From Synaphobranchus kaupii (lineage: Eukaryota > Chordata > Actinopteri > Anguilliformes > Synaphobranchidae): 64,000 bases of DNA. A model generated the notes under the pieces. The model saw nothing but the letters and a program-made list of their open reading frames with translations. It made no database searches and was not told the DNA's origin. A program made the translations under genes and the position numbers. Below, one piece after another: positions 17,701-28,978 of this stretch. Numbering within the stretch: the first letter of the stretch is position 1; each line of letters opens with the position of its first letter. Location: assembly GCA_029718625.1 (NCBI GenBank), contig CM056376.1, positions 119,816,222 through 119,880,221 on the forward strand. Reading direction: 5' to 3'.

Positions 17701-20700
17701 CATGCTGGAGATTACTTCCAAAGATATGGATATATGTATGATTAGTTTGGTTGTACAAATTTGAATAAATGTGTGTCAACTGCAAATTACACATACAAAT
17801 TAAAACAACAATATTTTCAATTAATTTTTTGAAAATAGTGACGTCACAATAAGACCTTGAACAAAACAGTGCCATAATTATGCCACCCGTGAACAGCACA
17901 TCTGGCTCTGTCAGTGATATACATCTAAAACATCTGCTTTAATTGTGTGGCACCTGGCTTAACGTTAGTCATGTGGCAGAGCACAGGCATCTGGCTTAGT
18001 CGTGCTGTGACAAACTGACAGAGAAATTTGTCAATCTGGCAAAGAAATGCTTGCAATGCATTGTGAAAACATCTGGCTAAGAAATGCTTGTGATGCATTG
18101 TCAGAACATCTGGCTCAGTAATACTGCGACATGCTGACAGAACATCTGGCTCAGTCATACTGTGACATGCTGACAACATCTGATTTAGCCACGTAATACA
18201 CAAAGCATCTGCCTTAGCAGAGTGAGACTGACAGAAAGTCAGGATTAGTCACGTGACACACTGACAGACGCGCACTTTGCCCTCTTCCCTCGGCAGCGGC
18301 CTTGTCTCCATTCTCTGTGACCCGGCGGATCGGACACCCTTATCAGAACCGGACACCTCCAAAGAGGAAAAAGCCCCGGACCTCCTTCAGCCGGGTGCAA
18401 ATCTGCGAGCTGGAGAAACGCTTCCATCGGCAGAAGTACCTGGCGTCGGCCGAGCGGGCCACCCTGGCCAAGACGCTGAAGATGACCGACGCCCAGGTCA
18501 AAACCTGGTTCCAGAACAGGAGGACAAAATGGAGGTAGGTTTCCCATTAGTCATTTGCATTTATTCCAAGTATTTATGTTGGAATATATGTCAAATAATA
18601 ATGTATAATATTACTTATACAGTACAAGTATTTTTTACATTTACAGGATGGAGGCTATGAAATGGCTCTGGAAGGGTGCCACTGACCTTGTGGCTTTATT
18701 GTCTCTCAGTTATAATGGTAGTTATACCTGAAAACTGATACTGTTTAAGAAAAATGTTTCAAAATAACAGAACATACATATTCATGTGGCGTATGGTAAT
18801 AGTTTCCTTCATTTTATTTATTTATTAATCAGGGACAATACACATTAATTGACCACAAGGTAAATGTGCCCGTGTTAGCCAAGTGGCTAATTTTCAACTG
18901 TAGTCCCTGTGGCCAAATGTTATTAGCCATTAACCAAAAGAAACATATTATTAAAAGAAACAAAGTTCCTTTTTAAACAACCTTAACTGTTAAATGGACC
19001 TATATAATGCATTCTGTCTTCATATTTTGTATGTACATTGCCCTCCAATATTATTTACACCCTTTATAAAGATAGGATAAAATAAACAATACATGTAATG
19101 AGCTACAGTATATTGTATGCTTAAAAACCGGGGGGAAATATACATTTATATTATGTAATTGCTCAGACAAAAAGAGTCTGTTGAAGTCATATCTTTTTCT
19201 GAAAACATATGCGTAATAATTAATCACGCCCCTAGTAATTTTTTTAAATAAAATCCAACAAACAAGCATTTTAAATTAATCTCAAAAGAACTATATTGTG
19301 GCTCCCGCCCACATGACTTTCTGCTCCATTGGGTTATAGAAATGAGGAAGCAAGTCCAACCATACCACTTTCCACCATTAGGGGCCGGATTCAGAGATGG
19401 CCAACTTAAGTCATGCGCTTAAGTGCCTCTCCTGCGTGGATTTAACGCGAGCTGACCTACGCCGTATTCTTGTGTTGCAGAGGTGCTTATCTCAAAATGT
19501 GGGTGGTACAGGGCATGCTATTCAAATTACCTGTTTCTTGTGCCTGCCCCCCTGGTTGCTAGGTATCTACTAAAAAAATGTTTGTGGGGTTATGCGTTTT
19601 AAATGTGTCAGTGACAGTGCCTTAAATAACCGCATTTGCCTTTAGGAAAATCCTGCCTTTGCGCATCGTAGTTGCTCTTGCGTGACGGGGTATAGGCATG
19701 CAGTGAATGTATCGCATTGATAAAATGATCATAGCTCCTATTGATGTCTGGGATATACCCGTCACACAATCAAAATAAATAATAGATGGACAGTGGTTGC
19801 ATGCAATATTACTAAGTAAACAAATAAATCGTTGGATTTACTTAAAAAAAAAGATTTCTAAAAATTTTTTTTTTTACGATTTAGCCTACCTAATAAAGTA
19901 ATGTGCGGTAACATAATAGCCTAGATGCGACGTCTTCCACTTAACCAGTTGAAGTCACATATACATAATAATAGCCCATTACTTGCAACAAACCAATGTC
20001 TAAATATGTGCATCTGTCACATGCTGGAAGGATGTAGCCAGGAAGGAGAGATATTTTAACCTGGAGCACTGGTAGATCTACACTGCGGGGAGTTACTTTG
20101 CGCTTCCTAATAATTTTGGAGCAGCTGTGCTCACATAAGTAGGCTACAAAATTGTCTCTATCAAAGCGATTATGAGCCAAACACTGTCTATCAATGAATC
20201 CATCTAATATTGGTCTGGTATTATATTAGCCTACTTTTACATATTTCTATTTTTATGACAGCTCTTTGATAATTCTGAGTAGACTATGCAAAGGAAAATA
20301 AAACCAATATTTTTTTCAAAGAACATGCACTCATTCTAATATCCATTTTTGCAAAAGATGCTGTATTTTTCATAATCGTCTATTGGCGGCGCTAGACATA
20401 AACTACCTTTTTTTCAGAAAAAAAGTTGCACGGAAAAAAATTATTAAGTTTAAACTCTGAATATGCGTATCTTGCAGGCACGCCTCCTTTTCATCAAATC
20501 TCCACCCTGCGCGCGTAATGGCGCGTATGTACTGGAGAGATGCTTAAAGCAGTGGATGAGTCAAATGTCTGAATCACAAACAGCTTAAGCTACACGGAAT
20601 TTCGGGACTAAGTCCCATTTGCGCGTGCTTATCTCAACTCTGAATCTGGCCCTATGAGTTTAAAATCACTGGAACAGTGGTGCCTGGTAGAGGACCCAAG

Positions 20701-23700
20701 TGCATCATGTTCCCATGCAGAGAGAGGCACATGGTTTTGGAGGAAAAGAAAGAGGAGATCTGAAAAACTTGTGGGGAGAGAGGGGGATGGGGCAAAGTCT
20801 GCAAATCTACTAGATATCACCTCCATGCCAATAGGAAGGGCTGCCAGAAAAAAATGCTTCCAAGGGTTTTATTGTCTAATGACACCAAATGGTGCTTTTT
20901 TGGCCATGCTCACGAGCAGTGCGTTTGGTGCTATGAGACGCTGATATTATGTTGAAAAGGATATCATACCTATGACAAAATATTGTGGTGGATCTTGTTA
21001 TGTGGATTTTGGCATACTGGTCCTGGTTAAAGTTAAAAGACATTTTGGACAAAACCCCAGTTCCCTCTGTCAGAATGCTCAAACTTGGCAAGACAATGAC
21101 AAGACAATGACAATGACCTCAACAATACCAAAAAAATCTCAGTTTCCAGACTTGAACAAAATTTGTGGTTTGAAACGAGGAGAGCATTCCAGAAGCATAG
21201 ATCAAAGGACCTGAACCATCTTGACATATTTTGAGTAATGTTCAAAGATCCCCTCTGATATGTTTAACAATTTGTAAAACAATTCTCAGCAGTGTTATGT
21301 TTGTGAGTCTATAAAGTAGTGAAACCAGGTGTTTGATATTTTTGGGAAATAAATGTATAATAAAAGTTATTGCTCCTATTTTGGTTATAATATATGCATT
21401 TTTTTGATTCCACTGAATCATTGAAGTAGAATATATTGCACATGTTTGAAAATAACATAGCTCTTTACTTGTATTATTTATTGTTACTCTTTTTTGTTAA
21501 TGTTTATCAAGGGTATGAATCATTTTAAGGGCTCCATATATGTCTGTACATTTGGGCTGTTAGTTGTGATTGATTCATTTTTATATTCTCTGAATTAATT
21601 AGAATATTAATTGGATGCTATTATTTTGTCAACATGAATTGATCTGGCATTTATTGATATTTCTTGATAGTTGAAACTGACAAAAGAAGTTCAAAGGCTA
21701 GAGGACGACTCAAAGTTTTCACAGTGCTCTTGTATGAAATTAAACTCTACTTTCGATGCAAATAGCACACATTAGTTGTCATGGAGCCTTCTGCTTCTAC
21801 CTTATAACCACAGTCAGTGTGTAAATAAACCATAAGAGACCCGTGGTGCTCCGTTGTGCTGTTACTCATATGGGATGCCAGCTACTGCATCATGGCACCG
21901 GTTATTTATGATTTTATTATAGTGCATTGCTTTTTGAGGTGACAAACCATTTTAAGAAACCAAATGAGATGATATGTCAAGATGAAATACTGGCCCATGT
22001 TTTGTGGGCCAGCATACAAACAAAGGAACCTGCTAGTATAAATGATTTGGGATATAGCTTGTTTACTTTCTGTGAAATGTATTGGTGAAAGTATAGTTTA
22101 TAACTTGGTATAAGTTTGACATCAATAATTTGCTATGTAGACAGATTTTTTGTGTTGTTGTTCACAGATCTGTAGAGAATGTATGCTTTGTGCATGTGAG
22201 TGTCTTGCCTTTTTTAAATATTAAAAATGTATAATGCATGTGGAAATGCATATGCATGCCTGCATAATGGATACGAATGTCAGAAGTCCAAAAACCTTTA
22301 CTTCACAGCATTATTTAACCTAATAAATAATCTGGGTATTGCCCATAGCTTAACCAATTGATAAAGTGATTTAATTTGTGAACTGTCACCAAAACTGGCA
22401 AGTAGTTGAGGCGGTGTTGGTGCCAATTATCAAATGTGTAGTAGGGTAGTGTATATGGAATAGTTGATGTTATCATAACACACATGCATCATGTGGAAGT
22501 CCAGTGTAAATAGACATCTGGGTCACTGCTGGTCTTCACTTACTATCTCAATAAGTCTGACAGGTACAATCATACTGGTGCACTGGCCCAGATCCTCAAG
22601 ATGTAATCTATCGATTGTGGTAATGTTACAGAAGGCGATCTTTGCTCACGGAGATTGCAGGTTCCAATTCTGTCTAGTTTATCATGGGTTTGTATTTATA
22701 TAATATGTAAGGGCAGCTTAAACAAACATGCAATTTTGTGGAACAGGAAGCCACTATTCTTATTCTAAATCCCCATGGAGCTAACAATGTTGATGTCTGG
22801 TCGTGGTCTAGACTACAGCATTTTTTCAAATTATGATACATTTGGCATCTGAGATGCTCCAAAAACAGTGTTTTACTATAGTTTTTATTAAAATGTGTGA
22901 GTGTACGTTTGTGATTGTGAGATTGGCTTTTAATATGTGAGTCATGGAAAATGTGTGAGCTTGTCAGCAGACATGGTTTGAATTGTATTCCGCCTAATGT
23001 TAATTCAAATAAACATGCAATTTCTTAAATTTATTTACTATGAGTAGGAATAAGAAGCTATCCTTCCTATTGTAAGTCCACTCAAAAAGTTCACAAGCTT
23101 CACACAGCAATATCACTTGCTAGCTATACTTCATTGGTATGGAGAGAACAGCTACCAGTAGATAGTTCATAGCACTTGCTAATGGTAACTCAGTATTTAT
23201 GTCACTGAAAAGCTTACAAGCTACTGTTAATGAAATACCTACATGTATGTGTAGGTAACTAACAAATTACCGAGTCACATCCTTACATAAAAAATATATA
23301 TTTTTAACCTGTGTGTGCTGTAATTGGCTATGATTAACAATTAAAAGAGGTTGTGATTGGTTGAAGTATGTTGGTTTTGGCTGAAATAGGTATTGACCAC
23401 TGGGGAGAAGTAATAATGCAGGGCTGGAAAATTGAGGAGAAGGAGAAATGTTATTGGGCTTTATTGTGGCTCTGTGAACTATCTGAATTCTGTGAGTTTA
23501 CATGAGGTCAAAGGGTATACAATTTAATGTTTATAAGGAGTGAGAGTGTGAGGTCATAATTATTTTCTGGGAATCACTGAAAAGTACCAAACCCTCAGTG
23601 CTGTTTAAGTATGGGGCATGGCTTGCCAAGGTATAACTTGGCGGATTGAATACCTGCCATCCCAATTTGTTTAATTATACTGAACAAATCATTTCACATA

Positions 23701-24625
23701 ATTTTCTCAAAGCATGATTATGCCTTGGCCAGGACTGGTCCAGGTCCCACTGGGATTTTGGTTCTTTTCTACTTTTGTAATTAAGCTTTGAGCTACTGCC
23801 TTATTGAACCAATTTTGTCACTTCCCTCAGCCCAAGATATTTCAGGTCTCCAAATAGAGCAGGAAAACCTGGGCAGCATCTTACCCCACCTACCACCACA
23901 CACCACCCCACCACCCTGCCTTGACTCCTCCACATTGATCTATGAGACCAGTCCCTACCTTATCTGAAAAACTGCAAAGACTATCTTTCTTGTACATTTG
24001 TCATCCTTGGAAAATAGGGGTGGCTCAGCAGAATGCTTATGCACGGAGAACTCCCAACCACTGCTAACAAAAACAGAAAAGTCAGATTAGATTATTCCAC
24101 TGAAATTCTCCCACAGGTAATGAAAAATATATAGTTTTTGCTTAGCTCAGATACTTGTTTTTCCTACCTTTTTTTATGAAACAAATTCACTTGACAAAGC
24201 AAAAAAAGACCCCTGGTTTAAAAAGGCAGCCTGTGTGTTGCTTTCCAATGGAATATTGACCCTACGGTCTGTCTAATGGAAAGCAGTATTCCCAAAAGAA
24301 ACAGTATCCTAATTTGCTTTTGTACCTTTGGTTTTATAAACATGGTTCAGGAGGGAATGTGGGTGGTAGTTAACATTTATTTGACTAGATGATGGGTGTG
24401 TTGTTAGGACCCAAAATCACAGGGCTAAGGAGTGGTTCCCACAAGAGAAAACAACAATGGGTAAATTAGTGTAGTGTCCACTGTCACGTAGACTATCTGT
24501 GAAATACTACTATCATGAGTTTTAGACACTACACATAGATACAGCTATACTCCCATTCCCTCAGACACTGGAGTATTCCTTCGTTATCACTCTAGCATAT
24601 TCTCAAACTGCTTGATGGCTAAACA

Positions 24626-24678
<53 letters not shown>

Positions 24679-26199
24679 TAACTGTGGCTAGATAGAAAAA
24701 AACATGGTGAAATATGAGCAGGCTGGACATACGTGGTTCAGGTTTGTAGCTTTGGTGATTTATTACCTCTCCCCAGAAGCAGCACAGAGGCACTGCATGA
24801 CGGATATGTATGTGTCTGCCGCGTGTGTAATAAGGACATGATCAAATGAACAGATGAGAAATCAGATTAGTGTAATGAGCTTAGTGGTAACGTGTGGCTG
24901 ATGGATGGTGCATGTTGTGCATGAGTGAGTTTTTTGTAGGATTTATCCAAGTCTACTGTCCAGGATAGGCATATTACAGTCCATCCGCACCTCCCCCCAA
25001 CCAACCCCAGTATTAATGCATTAATAAAACAATAATAAATAAAACTAAATTATTGATTTGTTTGTTTATATTACTTGCTTATTATTACTGCTCAGCATTT
25101 TAAATGAATACTATAAATCATTTATTAACTAAAATTTGTGAGGTTGGTATTGAAGTGTTTTTTTTTTTAGCCTTAACATGTAACATGTATTTCTTGAAAC
25201 TAGTCTCGAATAGCCATAGACACTGCTTTATCACCATTATCAATCCAGCAGCCATTGAGGTGAAGTGTTGACAGAAGCTTTGAACTTGAGTTAAAATCAC
25301 CATGCTGGTCTTTAAGTAAGTCACAACTCTAGGGAATAAAGCTGCATACATTATCCAGACATTCTAATGCATTGTATTGTATATGTTAAATAGTATACTA
25401 TACTATGTATAGTTAATGTGGTACTTTACAATATCATGTATGGGTTAATAAAAGGTTATATTTCTGCCAAAAACAAAGAAAACAAATGAAGTGAGTTAAC
25501 TGGTCTTGCATTAGTTACAGTCCTGAAGATGTGGCCTTTCTTTGTTTCTTTCAGAATTAGGTCATTATCCGATACTGTAGGTGTCGGACAAATAGGAAAA
25601 GCACTCTGAGGTGAGGGAGGTAGGTTGTACAATAGAAATGGATTAGCCATGATCGACATGCTGTCAAAGGAAAAAGGCCATGTTCAGCTCTGGTGTAAGC
25701 AGTTGCCACCATGAAAAGATTTATATCCATGGTTCAATCAGGTTACTGTCAATTCTAAAAAAAAACACATCCGTTGTGACTTAACAGAGGTGGTGAGGCT
25801 CTGTATTACGTCAGAGATTCAGACATGTGCCATGCATCTGCGTCAGTTTACAATAGCAACATCAGGCTGGAAACATAAGCTTAGGAGAAGACAGGGAGAC
25901 GAAGATACGGAACCAGAATCTTATGGTGAATGTAGTCAACAAATGAAAGTTAACACTTGTGTTTTTGCCCTCCCGCCACCAGGAGGCAGACTGCTGAGGA
26001 GCGGGAGGCAGAGAGACAACAGGCCAATCGCCTGATGCTACAGCTCCAGCAAGAGGCCTTCCAGAAGACTCTGAACCAGCCCCTGCAGCAGGACCCACTC
26101 TGTCTGCACAACTCCTCCCTCTACGCCCTCCAGAACCTGCAGCCCTGGGCAGAAGAAAACAAGGTGGCCTCTGTCACCTCTGTGGCATCTGTGGTCTGA
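5813..26199 (+). CDS. tlx3: tlx3 T-cell leukemia homeobox 3, joined CDS of three exons
   Basis: Joining 5813-6296, 18297-18534 and 25983-26199 gives 939 nt, that is 312 residues plus TGA, with canonical GT-AG junctions and matching phases (1, then 2). The product is a TLX/HOX11-family nuclear transcription factor; in vertebrates Tlx3 specifies glutamatergic dorsal-horn, cranial sensory and brainstem neurons. Visible parts: Eh1-like Groucho motif FGIDQIL at residues 25-31, a Gly/Ala/Asn/Met-rich middle, VIRVPAHRP, the hexapeptide-like FPWM at 146-149, a homeodomain at about 185-244, and a C-terminal tail ending in SVASVV. Homeodomain position 47 is Thr (T231), the TLX hallmark, followed by W232, Q234, N235 and R237. 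The segment [15 protein letters not shown] before the homeodomain matches TLX3 rather than TLX1, which lacks part of it. Whether this is the fish a or b paralogue is unresolved. The introns (12.0 and 7.4 kb) are much larger than in human TLX3. Confidence 0.95.
7750..7776. repeat. short (CTA)n microsatellite
   Basis: About eight ACT/CTA units within intron 1 of tlx3. Confidence 0.85.
8716..8789. repeat. (AAC)n/(AAT)n microsatellite
   Basis: A few CAA units pass into about 18 AAT units. In one frame it reads as poly-Asn, but it is intronic. Confidence 0.96.
13390..13760. promoter_or_regulatory. candidate conserved noncoding element in tlx3 intron 1
   Basis: A mixed-composition, non-repetitive block in an AT-rich intron. 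It contains homeodomain-type TAAT/ATTA cores (GATAATGACGTGCTAATGAG near 13626). Such blocks often mark enhancers in introns of developmental transcription factors. No coding evidence. Function is inferred from composition only. Confidence 0.25.
13860..13873. repeat. poly-C run
   Basis: Fourteen consecutive C residues. Confidence 0.95.
14044..14212. mobile_element. small palindromic MITE
   Basis: A 169-bp element whose two halves are long imperfect inverted repeats. The left end GGGGCAGATTTAC pairs with the right end AAATCAGACCC, and inner segments such as TTTTAGCACATGCAA pair with TTGCGTGTGCTAAAA-like sequence on the other side. There is no coding capacity. It fits a non-autonomous DNA transposon; the superfamily is not assignable. 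Confidence 0.8.
15545..16010. promoter_or_regulatory. candidate conserved noncoding element in tlx3 intron 1
   Basis: Unique sequence with higher GC than its surroundings, several CpGs, and an ATTAATGGTTAATTTTAGCG-type homeodomain-site cluster near 15640. Overlapping open frames on the + strand (15799-16050) have no splice or homology support, so I read this as noncoding. Low certainty. Confidence 0.25.
16996..17211 (+). CDS. candidate unannotated tlx3 cassette (or alternative first) exon, 72 codons
   Basis: This is a GC-rich island inside AT-rich tlx3 intron 1 with textbook splice signals. A CTGAC branch-like motif lies at 16966-16970, then a pyrimidine tract and TGTAG, and the donor is CCCAG|GTGAGT. 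It is 216 nt, starts in phase 1 and ends in phase 1, exactly matching tlx3 exon 1 (ends phase 1) and exon 2 (starts phase 1). Inclusion would add 72 residues between T161 and A162 without a frameshift, lengthening the linker between FPWM and the homeodomain. The peptide is Gly/Pro/Ala-rich at first, then has a hydrophobic, more ordered-looking second half (for example [19 protein letters not shown]). I do not recognise it as any known domain. The same frame is open from an ATG at 16866, so an alternative promoter and first exon is a second model. A chance GC-rich open frame, or an exon of an unrelated transcript, cannot be excluded. Confidence 0.45.
17590..17772. repeat. tandem duplication of a ~90-95 bp unit
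   Basis: Two adjacent near-identical copies (about 17590-17684 and 17685-17772). Each contains ATGATCATGCTGGAGATTAC and GATTAGTTTGGTTGTACAAA. A few indels separate them, so the duplication is recent. Confidence 0.92.
17895..18270. repeat. degenerate ~35-40 bp minisatellite abutting tlx3 exon 2
   Basis: The unit, roughly CTGACAGAACATCTGGCTCAG plus a GTGACATG segment, recurs about nine times with decay. The last copies (GTGACACACTGACAG) end about 25 bp before the tlx3 exon 2 acceptor. Confidence 0.85.
18297..18534 (+). CDS. tlx3: tlx3 coding exon 2 (most of the homeodomain)
   Basis: This exon encodes residues 162-240 and two bases of codon 241. The acceptor is CGGCAG|CG and the donor AG|GTAGGT, phase 2. 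It contains [15 protein letters not shown], the basic [11 protein letters not shown] arm and homeodomain helices 1-3 up to the [10 protein letters not shown] recognition helix. The homeodomain is interrupted by intron 2 at position 57, within an Arg codon. All DNA-contact residues seen in the TLX family are intact. A degenerate minisatellite runs almost up to the acceptor. Confidence 0.95.
18815..18940 (+). repeat. dispersed teleost repeat fragment
   Basis: TTTATTTATT followed by a block with CAGGGACAATACACATTAA, AAATGTGCC and CTAATTTTCAACTGTAGTCC resembles a repeat widespread in teleost genomes. I cannot assign its class. Confidence 0.5.
19034..19072 (+). mobile_element. solo diverged terminal repeat of the 30.8 kb transposon family
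   Basis: TACATTGCCCTCCAATATTA followed by TTTACACCCTTTATAAAGAT matches the terminal inverted repeat at 30797 (CAGTGCCCTCCACTATTATT and onward) with scattered changes. No matching opposite end was found nearby. Confidence 0.55.
19381..20652 (+). mobile_element. 1.27 kb non-autonomous DNA transposon, copy A
   Basis: The ends are inverted: left GGGGCCGGATTCAGAG and right CTCTGAATCTGGCCC. There is no transposase frame. A second copy lies at 38864-39976 in the opposite orientation. Interior matches include the segment around GCGCATCGTAGTTGCTCTTG. About 33 bp outside the left end (from 19348, AAGCAAGTCCAACCATACCA) is also shared with copy B, so the real element may extend beyond the inverted end. 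Superfamily not assigned. Confidence 0.8.
24629..24675. repeat. (CA)n microsatellite
   Basis: About 23 CA units in tlx3 intron 2. Confidence 0.97.
25983..26199 (+). CDS. tlx3: tlx3 coding exon 3 (homeodomain end and C-terminus)
   Basis: The acceptor CCACCAG|G restores Arg241; the exon then encodes [21 protein letters not shown], a Gln-rich stretch, [19 protein letters not shown] and a short Ser/Val-rich end before TGA at 26197-26199. These blocks are the conserved C-terminal region of TLX proteins. The 3' UTR probably continues through TG-rich sequence. The only polyadenylation-like hexamer close by is ATTAAA at 26676-26681, which is weak evidence for the transcript end. Confidence 0.94.
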
Positions 26200-26800
26200 C
26201 CCAGGCAGCAGTGGGGAGGGGGCAAGGCATTCTCTGGGTGGGACCTACGGGTGGGTGGGGGGTCAAATTTGAGGAAATGGGTGGGGTATTGGATAGTGGA
26301 CAGTTTGACAGCTCCTCCCCTTGTGCCTCGATTTGCATTGTGAGATGTGTGACTTGTGTAAATCTCAGAAGGGAGGGATCTTCACCTGTCATGAATTTTG
26401 CATGTATGTCTTTGAGTATATGTGTGAGAGAGATAGTGTGTGTATGTTTGTGTATGTGTGCGTGTGTGGGAGTGTTTTTCCCTATATATTGCAGTTGTTT
26501 ATTCCTTGTAAGGGATTGAGCTGACATTGTGATTTATCATAGGAACACTACAAGGGGATTTTACGAAAGAACCTGATATACCTACTAATGTTTGTGTATA
26601 TCTTTCAATGCTGAGTAATTCATTTTTTGTGTGTGTGCACCCAAACCTGGCCATGGAAAATGATGCTTCAGATCCATTAAAATGGACGCAGCAGACAAAC
26701 TTTGCCTGTGAAATCATCTCTATTTAAGTCTGCAATGTGTTTTCCTACATGAATCTGTCCAGTATCTTACCTTACATGAGATTTTCACTTTCCCTTCAGC

Positions 26801-26968
26801 TGTCTGTCTAACAGAAGGAGGAGCTAATCTTCAGATGTCTGTCTAACAGAGGGCGGAGCTAATCATCAGATGTCAGTCTAACAGAGGGTGGAACTAATCT
26901 TCAACTGTCTGTCTAACAGAGGGTGGAGCTAATCTTCAAAGATCTAACAGAGGGTGGAGCTAATCTGT
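26801..26968 (+). repeat. ~35-bp minisatellite, about 5 copies, 3' of tlx3
   Basis: The unit TCTGTCTAACAGAGGGYGGA plus GCTAATCTTCAGATG recurs about five times. The last copy is shortened. A lone diverged copy lies at 30138-30188. Confidence 0.92.
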
Positions 26969-27489
26969 CTCAAATGACAGGCCCCGTCATTGAGCCTGAC
27001 TGTCACTCAACGTTAGCCCACAGACTACACTTCAGCTCAGATGTGGCTAAATATTCTATTGTTTTCATATGCATATAACTTGACTTGAACGCATGTTCCA
27101 AATGTGTCTGTGTGCGCACTTTTGGGATTGCCCCCTGAGACAGAGACATTAATCCTCATATGATTTGTCAGTTTGGTCTACAGGCAGCTGTGTCCTTTTC
27201 TACCACGTTATGTCAGACTGACCACGACTTCCTATTTAATGTACTTTATATTAAATGTCATTGTGACTTGACATTGATTCAAGAGTTATCAAATAGCCCT
27301 GTTTTTTGGCATTTATCAGTCCCGCCTATGTCTCACTGTAGACTCTGGTATGTACATGTGCCAACACTTGATTGCAGACTGAGCAATGAGGGTTTGGTGG
27401 GATAGGTCAGCTATGCATCAATATTTTGAGACAGGCTGGGCAGAAAGCAAGAGAGTCACATCAGGCAAGTTAAGTGAGAAAATAACTTT

Positions 27490-28062
27490 ATGAAGAAGAG
27501 CCACCCCTCGAACCGTTGACGTATCTCTGTGTCCCGGGTCACAAGTCCGAGGCGGATTTGTCGAAACACGGTCTCTCCCCTCTTTGGCGAGAATTCCCAC
27601 AAGCCATTTTGGGCCAATCACTGATCTCAGGGCTCCTGGTACAATTTGGAGAGACACGAGAGCTTATTACTTTCCCGGTGAGAGCAGAAAACCTAAAGTC
27701 GAGCCAAGAACAGACATCTCCGTTCAGGACGTCCCAAAACTCATATCCAGGCAGATCTCTCCTGGGGAGGCAGCTTTGGTTCATAGAACTGCACCCCCAC
27801 GGTTCATGAACACATACATGAGGCATCAAGCTCTGCTCACGGCAGCGAAAGTGTGCACGGATTAGCTGGGCTTTCTGCGGATCTCAAACAAAAAAAAACA
27901 GGCGGATGTGGGAGCGGAAAACAACACCCCTTTAGGCTTGGCAACAAACAAATTACGCTCCGGGCTAGGGATCGGCAAAGGTGCAGATGCGGGCATATCT
28001 GAAAATTGAAAAACAACGACAGCCTTTGAATTAAAAAAATGTATGGCGCAAGACATTGAACC
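27490..28062. promoter_or_regulatory. candidate noncoding regulatory block downstream of tlx3
   Basis: This block is richer in GC and CpG than its flanks and has few stops in several frames on both strands, but no splice signals and no recognisable protein. It also has no tandem or inverted repeat. Such composition near a developmental homeobox gene suggests a conserved enhancer, but this is inference only. Confidence 0.3.
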
Positions 28063-28447
28063 AAGTCTTTTAAATTCTTTCTTTTAAAAAAAAAATAAAT
28101 ACCAACTCCCTCCCTGTCAATTGTCTTGAACTTCCAGCGGTTAAGACAATGTCAATCCATCAAAGTACTGGAAGCTGTACCCTTCTGTCTGCCATCAAGT
28201 GAGACGTGTGTCATGTTTTAATGTTTTGCACTTTCAGTTTTTTTTTTCCTGAATCGTTCACGTGTAAAAAGGAACATATTCACTTTCAAATAAAAATTAA
28301 TATATGGAAATGTTTGCATTTTCTCGTTGTATGAAGAGAGTGTGCCGCTATTATGTTTGTATTAGTATTTCCTACGTTTGTTTCATAACCTGATGATACA
28401 CTCATTGCTATTTTTATTTTTAAATGTCCATTAACTACACAAAAATA

Positions 28448-28978
28448 CACTGCCTGGCCAAAAAAAAAGTTGCCATTGCACCCATCATGCATAGTGTACA
28501 AGCCTCTGGAGGCAGTGTTATGATCTGGGGTTGCTTCAATTGGTCAGGTCTAGGCTCAGCAACATTATGCAGCAATAAAATGAAGTCAGCTGAGTACCTG
28601 AATGTACTGAATGACCAGGTTATCCCATCAATGGGCATATTCCAGGATGACAATGCCAAGATTCATTGGGCTCAAATTGTGAAAGAGTGGTTCAGGGAGC
28701 ATGAGGAATCATTTTCACACATGAATTGGCCACCAGAGTCCTGACCTTAACCCCATTGAAAGTCTTTGGGATGTGCTGGAGAAGACTTTACAGAGTGGTT
28801 TGACTCTCCCGTCGTCAATACAAGATCTCGGCCAAAAATGAACTCTGGACAGAAATAAATGTTGTGACATTGCATAAGGTTGGCAAAACAATGCCATGAC
28901 GAATGCGCGCTGTGATCAAAGCTAAAGGCGGTCCAACGAAATATTAGAGTGTGCGACTTTTTTTTTGGCCAGGCAGTG
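28448..28978 (+). mobile_element. internally deleted Tc1/mariner-like transposon
   Basis: Perfectly matching terminal inverted repeats (CACTGCCTGGCCAAAAAAAA and its complement) are flanked by TA on both sides, the Tc1/mariner target-site duplication. At 531 bp it is about a third of an intact element. It carries a decayed transposase remnant on the + strand. Confidence 0.93.
28479..28960 (+). pseudogene. Tc1-like transposase C-terminal remnant
   Basis: Translation shows Tc1-family signatures: [10 protein letters not shown], the [10 protein letters not shown] block with the second catalytic Asp, [17 protein letters not shown] and, after a frameshift near 28738, DLNPIESLWDVLE with the third catalytic acid. 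The N-terminal DNA-binding region and the first catalytic Asp are deleted, and a further in-frame stop follows after GQK. It cannot encode an active enzyme. Confidence 0.93.

Larger units (their letters stand above)
6297..18296 (+). other. tlx3: tlx3 intron 1 (12.0 kb)
   Basis: The intron begins GTAAGG and ends CGGCAG. It holds microsatellites at 7750-7776 and 8716-8789, a short GA repeat near 12780, a poly-C run at 13860, a MITE at 14044, candidate conserved noncoding blocks at 13390-13760 and 15545-16010, the exon candidate at 16996-17211, a 95-bp tandem duplication at 17590 and a minisatellite next to the acceptor. The stretches 6300-7740, 8800-12770 and 14213-15540 are otherwise AT-rich with nothing I can name. 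Confidence 0.9.
18535..25982 (+). other. tlx3: tlx3 intron 2 (7.4 kb)
   Basis: The intron begins GTAGGT and ends CCACCAG. It interrupts the homeobox at homeodomain position 57. It contains a dispersed repeat at 18815-18940, a TIR-like end at 19034, the 1.27 kb palindromic-ended element and a CA repeat at 24629. The stretches 20655-24628 and 24676-25980 look like ordinary AT-rich intron with nothing recognisable. Confidence 0.9.

Noticed and set aside
27516..27865. Overlapping ~95-residue frames on both strands
   Set aside because: Three frames are open over the same bases, none with splice signals or recognisable protein features. Treated as a noncoding block.
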